64,000 nucleotides of DNA from Kribbella sp. VKM Ac-2568 (GTDB taxonomy: Bacteria > Actinomycetota > Actinomycetes > Propionibacteriales > Kribbellaceae). Where the stretch lies: the NCBI RefSeq assembly GCF_004345365.1, contig NZ_SLVF01000010.1, positions 124,001-188,000 on the forward strand, read 5' to 3'. Below the pieces are notes generated by a model, which ran no database searches, was not told the DNA's origin, and worked only from the letters and a program-made list of their open reading frames with translations. This document shows positions 59,752-64,000 of the stretch, in pieces. A program made the translations under genes and the position numbers. The stretch's first letter is position 1, and the number at the start of each line of letters is the position of its first letter.

Positions 59752-60984
59752 GTGGCGAAGATCTTGAAAGGTGCGACAGCGCAGGAGACGCACAGCGCGA
59801 TCCTGGACCTGATCCGGTCGAGCGGTGTGGTGACCCGGGTCGACCTGGCGGACCGGTCGGGGCTGACCGGCGCCTCGATCTCCCGGGTGGTGAAGCAGTT
59901 GCTGGCCGACGGGCTGATCATCGAGACCGGGCTGGGCGACCCCACGGGCGGCAAACGGGCCACCCTGCTGCAGTTCAACCCGCGCGCCCGGCACGCCGTG
60001 GGCATCTCGATCGACACCCCGAGCACCACCTACGTCGTCACGGACATGAACGGCCGGGTGATCGAGCAGTTGTCCGCCAAGGGCATCGGCCGCGACACCC
60101 CGGTGACCGTGATCAAACGGCTGACCGCCGAGCTCGAGGACCTGATCGTCAAGACCAGCATCGAGCCCGCGACGCTCGTCGGGGTCGGCGTCGCGCTGGC
60201 CGGCCGACAGGGCGGGGGCGACCGGTTGCTGCGGGCGAACGCGAGCAAATACGCCTGGGAGCCGTTCGCCGTCCGCGACACCCTGAGCGCCGCGATCGAC
60301 CACCCGATCGTGGTGGAGAACGACTCGACCTGCGCGGCGATCGGCGAGTTCTGGGCCGGCCGGATCCCGTCGGCCAACGACTTCGCCACCGTCTACATGG
60401 CGGCGGGTTTCGGGCTCGGTCTGGTCACCAACGGCGACGTCTACCGCGGCTCCTCGTCGAACGTCGGGGAGATCGGGCACATGGTTCTCGACGTGAACGG
60501 CCCGGACTGCTGGTGCGGCGGCCGCGGCTGCCTGGAGGGCCTGGCCGCGCCCGCACGGGTGGTGAGCCTGGCGGAGCAGGACAAGTCGCTGACAGCCGAT
60601 CTCGGGCTGCGCGGTAGGCGTTCGGCGATCCGATCCGACTTCGCGAGGATCGCCCGGGCGGCGGCGTCCGGGGAGCCGAGGTGTCTGGCCCTGATCGAGG
60701 AGTCGGCGACCTACTTGGCCAAGGCGCTGCTCTCGATCACCAACCTGCTGGACCTGGATCAGATCATCCTGGCCGGGCCGGGATTCAGCGAGGCGGGCGA
60801 GATCTATGTCCGGGTGGCGTCCGCGGAGATCAACCGCCTGTCGTTCGTCCGGGCGATGCATCCGACCCGGGTGGAGCTGTCCAAGCTCGGCCCCAGCGCC
60901 GCGGCCCTCGGCGCAGCCTCACTCGTCCTGCACAGCCAACTGACCCCCCACCAGACCTCCAACCGAGGAGCCCTCAGCGGTTGA
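59752..60984 (+). CDS. ROK-family transcriptional regulator
   Basis: 410 residues, GTG at 59752 behind GGAGGGAG. N-terminal winged helix (about 8-68) with RVDLADRSGLTGASISRVVK, then a ROK sugar-kinase-like domain. The domain contains the catalytic-type Asp in VVENDSTCAAIGEFW, GEIGHMVLD and the zinc site CWCGGRGCLEG. ROK regulators bind sugars or sugar phosphates and control carbohydrate genes. It converges on a GH1/aldo-keto reductase operon, its likely target, and a terminator overlaps its stop codon. Confidence 0.9.
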   Translation: MAKILKGATAQETHSAILDLIRSSGVVTRVDLADRSGLTGASISRVVKQLLADGLIIETGLGDPTGGKRATLLQFNPRARHAVGISIDTPSTTYVVTDMNGRVIEQLSAKGIGRDTPVTVIKRLTAELEDLIVKTSIEPATLVGVGVALAGRQGGGDRLLRANASKYAWEPFAVRDTLSAAIDHPIVVENDSTCAAIGEFWAGRIPSANDFATVYMAAGFGLGLVTNGDVYRGSSSNVGEIGHMVLDVNGPDCWCGGRGCLEGLAAPARVVSLAEQDKSLTADLGLRGRRSAIRSDFARIARAAASGEPRCLALIEESATYLAKALLSITNLLDLDQIILAGPGFSEAGEIYVRVASAEINRLSFVRAMHPTRVELSKLGPSAAALGAASLVLHSQLTPHQTSNRGALSG

Positions 60985-61002
60985 TGGTCCACCGCTGAGG
61001 GC
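60970..61002. terminator. Terminator overlapping the ROK regulator stop codon
   Basis: GCCCTCAGCGG (60970-60980) pairs over 11 bp with CCGCTGAGGGC (60992-61002); the TGA stop at 60982-60984 is in the loop. Serves both convergent units. Confidence 0.75.
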
Positions 61003-61011
61003 CGGTGTGGG

Positions 61012-62361
61012 CTAGGACTTGAGGAAGTCGCGGAGCCAGAGTGCGCTGTTCTTGAGCTTGCGTTCCTGCGTGCTGTAGTCGACGTGGATCAGCCCGAACC
61101 GCCGGCTGAACCCCCACGACCACTCGAAGTTGTCGATCAGCGTCCAGGCGAAGTAGCCCTTCAGCGGAAGGCCTTCCTCGACGACCTGCCGGGTGACCTC
61201 GAGGTGCTGTTCGAGGTACTGCTGCCGCTCGGCGTCCTCGATCCGTCCGTCCGCGGTCACCTCGTCCGGGTACGCGGACCCGTTCTCCGTGACGTACAGG
61301 GGCAACGCCGGCGCGAGGTCGTTGATCATCTTCAGCGTGTCCCGCAGCCCGCCGGGCTCGATCGGCCAGCCCATCTGCGTCTTCTCCAGCCCGGTGTCGA
61401 CGGTGACGAGATTCTCGCTGCCCGGCAGGGTGCTCGGCGTCCCCGGCGCGGAGATCGGCCCGTCCGGCGCGGCCACGGTCTGCGGGCAGTAGTAGTTCAC
61501 CCCGATGAAGTCCAGCGGCGCCGAGATCACCAGCAGATCAGCGTCGTACTGCGCGAACCACTCCGTCATCCCGGTGTCTTCCAGCACATCCGCCGGGTAC
61601 TTCCCGAGCAGCAGTGGATCCAGGAACATCCGGTTCCGGAGGCCGTCGGCGCGGCGGGCGGCATCGCGATCTGCCTCGGACTCCGACGCCGCGTGTACAG
61701 GCGCCGGATTGAGCGCGATCCCGACGGTCGTCTCGGGCGAGCTGATCGCCTGGAGCGCCAGCCCGTGCCCGAGCATCAGGTGATGCACGGCCTTCAGCGC
61801 GTCGGCGCCCTCGGTCCGTCCGGGAGCGTGTTCTCCGTTCCCGTAGCCGAGGAAGGCCGAGCACCACGGCTCGTTCAGCGTCATCCAGTGCTTGACCACG
61901 TCGGAGAGCGCGGAGTGAGTGATCGCCGCGTAGTCCCGGAACCGCTCGGCTGTGTCGCGGACGAGCCACCCGCCGGCGTCCTCCAGCGGCTGCGGCAGAT
62001 CCCAGTGATAGAGCGTCGCGTACGGCGTGACGCCGTTCTCCAGGCACGTCTCGGCCAGGCGACGGTAGAAGTCGAGTCCGGCCGGGTTGGGGGCACCGCT
62101 GCCCGTCGGGATCACCCGCGGCCACGCGATGGAGAACCGGTACGCCTTCAACCCGAGGTCGGCGAGCAGCCGGATGTCCTCGGCGTACCGGTGGTAGTGG
62201 TCGTCGGCGACATCACCGGTCTCGCCGTCCGCGATCCGGCCCGGCGTGTGCGCGAAGGTGTCCCAGATACTCGGCCCGCGGCCGTCCTCGGAGACCGCTC
62301 CCTCGACCTGGTACGACGCGGTGGCCGCGCCCCAGACGAATCCGTCCGGAAAGTTCGTCAT
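61012..62361 (-). CDS. GH1 family beta-glucosidase
   Basis: 449 residues from ATG at 62361, overlapping the aldo-keto reductase stop by 4 bp. Retaining glycoside hydrolase: N-terminal signature FVWGAATASYQVEGA, acid/base Glu164 in TLNEPW and nucleophile Glu359 in YVTENGSA. No signal peptide, so it acts on imported disaccharides in the cytosol. Last gene of a VOC - aldo-keto reductase - GH1 unit. A longer frame reaching 62754 runs through the upstream gene and was rejected. Confidence 0.96.
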   Translation of the reverse strand: MTNFPDGFVWGAATASYQVEGAVSEDGRGPSIWDTFAHTPGRIADGETGDVADDHYHRYAEDIRLLADLGLKAYRFSIAWPRVIPTGSGAPNPAGLDFYRRLAETCLENGVTPYATLYHWDLPQPLEDAGGWLVRDTAERFRDYAAITHSALSDVVKHWMTLNEPWCSAFLGYGNGEHAPGRTEGADALKAVHHLMLGHGLALQAISSPETTVGIALNPAPVHAASESEADRDAARRADGLRNRMFLDPLLLGKYPADVLEDTGMTEWFAQYDADLLVISAPLDFIGVNYYCPQTVAAPDGPISAPGTPSTLPGSENLVTVDTGLEKTQMGWPIEPGGLRDTLKMINDLAPALPLYVTENGSAYPDEVTADGRIEDAERQQYLEQHLEVTRQVVEEGLPLKGYFAWTLIDNFEWSWGFSRRFGLIHVDYSTQERKLKNSALWLRDFLKS

Positions 62362-63311
62362 GGTGTCTCCTCCAGCCAGTACTGCTTGTCGGGCATCAGT
62401 TCGGCGAGCCGGTCCGACAGGTCGGCCGGGATCTCCGTCTCCAGGGACGCGATCAGCTGGTCCACCCGCGCGGGCTTGCTGAAACCGATCACCGTGGCGC
62501 TGATGCGGGGGTCGTTCACGGAGTGCTGCAGGGCGGCTGTGACCAGGTCGATGCCGTGGTCGCTGCACACCTTGTCCATCTCCGCGACCGCTTCGAGCAG
62601 AGCCGCCGGTGCCTCGCGGTAGCCGTACTTGGCCAAGCCACCGGACGGGTTCGCCAGGATGCCGCCGCCGTAGATGGCGGCGTTTACCACCGCGATCCCC
62701 TCGGAGACCGCTCTCTCGATCAGCGCGCCGGCAGTGTGGTCGACCAGGCTCCACCGGTTGTGCACGAGCACGACCTCGAAGCCGCCGAGGTCGAGGTACC
62801 GGGACAGCTCCTTCGTGTTGCCGCCGGCCAGGCCGACGTGCCCGATCTCGCCCTCGTCGCGGAGCTTCATCAGGGTGTCGACCGCGTCCCGCATGCTGTC
62901 GAAGTCGTGGAACTCGGGATCGTGCAGATACACCAGCGGCAGCTGGTCGAGCCCGAGCCGCTGCTTGCTCTCGGCAACGCTCGCGCGGACCCGGGCGCCG
63001 GAGTAGTCCTTGCCGTCGGCGTCCACCTTGGTGGCGACCAGGAAGTCGTCCGGCAGACCACCGTGCTCGGCGATCGCCTGGCCGATCCGGAGCTCGCTCT
63101 CACCGTCGCCGTACCCGTTGGAGGTGTCGATCCACCGCAGCGGGCTGTCCAGCACCCGCCGTACGACGGCGACCGCCTCGGCCCGGGTGACGTCGTACCC
63201 GAAGACCTCGGGCATGCCGGCCAGCAGCGCGCCGCCAGCGCAGACGGCGGACACCGTCAGGCCGGTGGAACCCAGCGGCCGGAGCCAGTCGTCGGTGAAC
63301 GGACTCGTCAT
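62358..63311 (-). CDS. Aldo/keto reductase, D-threo-aldose 1-dehydrogenase (fucose dehydrogenase)-like
   Basis: 317 residues from ATG at 63311 with GAGGGG about six bases upstream (GTG at 63317 is possible). AKR barrel with the catalytic Asp/Tyr region WIDTSNGYGDGESELRIGQA, the Lys in VATKVDADG and His in VYLHDPEFHDFDS. The wording resembles the aldose/fucose 1-dehydrogenase group more than xylose reductases. With the GH1 enzyme and the ROK regulator it suggests use of an oligosaccharide; the exact sugar is not known. Confidence 0.87.
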   Translation of the reverse strand: MTSPFTDDWLRPLGSTGLTVSAVCAGGALLAGMPEVFGYDVTRAEAVAVVRRVLDSPLRWIDTSNGYGDGESELRIGQAIAEHGGLPDDFLVATKVDADGKDYSGARVRASVAESKQRLGLDQLPLVYLHDPEFHDFDSMRDAVDTLMKLRDEGEIGHVGLAGGNTKELSRYLDLGGFEVVLVHNRWSLVDHTAGALIERAVSEGIAVVNAAIYGGGILANPSGGLAKYGYREAPAALLEAVAEMDKVCSDHGIDLVTAALQHSVNDPRISATVIGFSKPARVDQLIASLETEIPADLSDRLAELMPDKQYWLEETP

Positions 63312-63354
63312 GCGCACCCCTCGCTGTCGCCCTGCTGCCGCTGTGGTGCGACGC

Positions 63355-64000
63355 TCATACGGTAGGCCTGGCGGAGAAGGCGAACCCGTCCGGGTCGACG
63401 TACACGGTGGTGCCGTCGGGGGCGGTGGCCTCGGTCAGGTCCGACGGCGGGTCGCCGGCGAGCTCGGCGTACGCGAAACCGGCGACGTCGAGCTGCGGCG
63501 CGCGGGACGACTTCTCCGCGTTGTAGGTGAAGACCTCGAGCACGGTGTCGCCGGACTTGAGGTAGCCGATGCTGAAACCGCGGGGGTCGTGCGGCTGCTC
63601 GATCGTGCCGATGAAGGAGAAGCCGAAGTTGTCCCGGTAGTACTTCTCCGTGGTCGGGCGGTCCTCGATCGTGACTGCGACGTGGTCGAACCGCGGCCGT
63701 CCGGGAACGCCGAGTGCGCGCTCCGCGGCCACCCCGTCCGGGTCCAGCACCTCGGCGTACTGCAGGTCGCCCTGGATCATCTCCAGCAGGGTGCCGTCCG
63801 GGTCGTAGAAGAAGCAGATCCGGACCTTGCCCTCGGCGTCGAGTGGGTCCAGCTTGAACTCCACTCCGCCCGCCTTGAGCACGTTGGCGCGCTCGTCGAG
63901 CCGGTCGACCTTGAAGCCGATGTGCCGGAAGCCCTTCTGCAGGTCGTCACCCACCCAGGTGCTCTGGTCCCGGCCCGCAGCGACCGCCCGGAGCTCGATG
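63355..64000 (-). CDS. VOC (glyoxalase-fold) protein, N-terminus outside the window
   Basis: The frame is open to the last base of the window, so the true start is further right; an internal GTG at 63954 is not the start. About 214 residues are visible. The first part completes one VOC half-module (HIGFKVDRLDERANVLKAGG, FFYDPDGTLLEMIQGD). A second follows (FDHVAVTIEDRPTTEKYYRD, YVDPDGFAF). His and Glu metal ligands typical of the fold are present. It is the first visible gene of the sugar operon, 43 bp before the aldo-keto reductase. Activity (lyase, dioxygenase or isomerase) cannot be assigned. Confidence 0.82.
   Translation of the reverse strand, partial: IELRAVAAGRDQSTWVGDDLQKGFRHIGFKVDRLDERANVLKAGGVEFKLDPLDAEGKVRICFFYDPDGTLLEMIQGDLQYAEVLDPDGVAAERALGVPGRPRFDHVAVTIEDRPTTEKYYRDNFGFSFIGTIEQPHDPRGFSIGYLKSGDTVLEVFTYNAEKSSRAPQLDVAGFAYAELAGDPPSDLTEATAPDGTTVYVDPDGFAFSARPTV

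Overview
This is a GC-rich actinobacterial chromosome segment. Gene content and order, GTG starts and pervasive 1- or 4-bp start/stop overlaps point to the Nocardioidaceae, and Kribbella is my best guess (inference; no rRNA is present). The order yvcK-whiA-gap-pgk-tpiA-secG-rbpA, then tkt-tal-pgi-zwf-opcA-pgl, ctaB, heme A synthase, an ABC exporter and the suf operon is the classic actinobacterial central-carbon/Fe-S block, also known from the Rv1422-Rv1466 region of M. tuberculosis.

Region 1 (1-6820): the 3' end of yvcK, then an inserted minus-strand SigE-family sigma factor with a membrane partner. whiA and the glycolytic run gap-pgk-tpiA-secG-rbpA follow. Region 2 (6912-16330, minus strand): a pentose-phosphate operon tkt-tal-pgi-zwf-opcA-pgl in which most neighbours share 4 bp, followed by a PEP mutase/isocitrate lyase-family gene. 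OpcA carries an unusual histone-H1-like Lys/Ala tail. Region 3 (16747-28324): ctaB, a secreted beta-propeller-like protein, heme A synthase, an ABC-2 exporter, and sufR-sufB-sufD-Rieske-sufC-sufS-sufU-sufT, with a SufR-type operator lying on the sufR start codon.

Region 4 (28424-37746): an acVLRF1-type release/peptidyl-tRNA hydrolase gene, then the most unusual locus. A single minus-strand gene encodes a 2397-residue protein built from about six degenerate beta-rich modules, each holding a Gly/Ser/Thr-rich loop. It is translationally coupled to two small genes that are paralogues of each other, one with a zinc ribbon. I see no known enzyme domain, signal peptide or WXG motif in the giant. The architecture suggests a tandem beta-hairpin (pore-former-like) protein with two dedicated partner or immunity proteins. 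This is the best candidate for an undescribed system.

Region 5 (37747-49962): a Tad/Flp pilus cluster comprising a duplicated-domain unknown, a SAF-domain protein, a CpaE-like ATPase with an altered P-loop, CpaF, TadB, TadC, a Flp pilin, two TadE-like pseudopilins, a TadG-like protein, a lipoprotein, a secreted PKD-like protein and a membrane LysM/BTAD regulator. No prepilin peptidase is seen. Region 6 (50036-58423): zinc metallopeptidase, ABC-F ATPase, enoyl-CoA hydratase, ABC exporter, small membrane protein, USP-like protein, LigC-type DNA ligase and an FHA protein. Region 7 (58639-64000): a quinone oxidoreductase behind a MerR-type promoter, a ROK regulator, and a VOC/aldo-keto reductase/GH1 beta-glucosidase sugar operon cut by the window end.

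No tRNA, rRNA, CRISPR array, insertion sequence or integrase was recognised.
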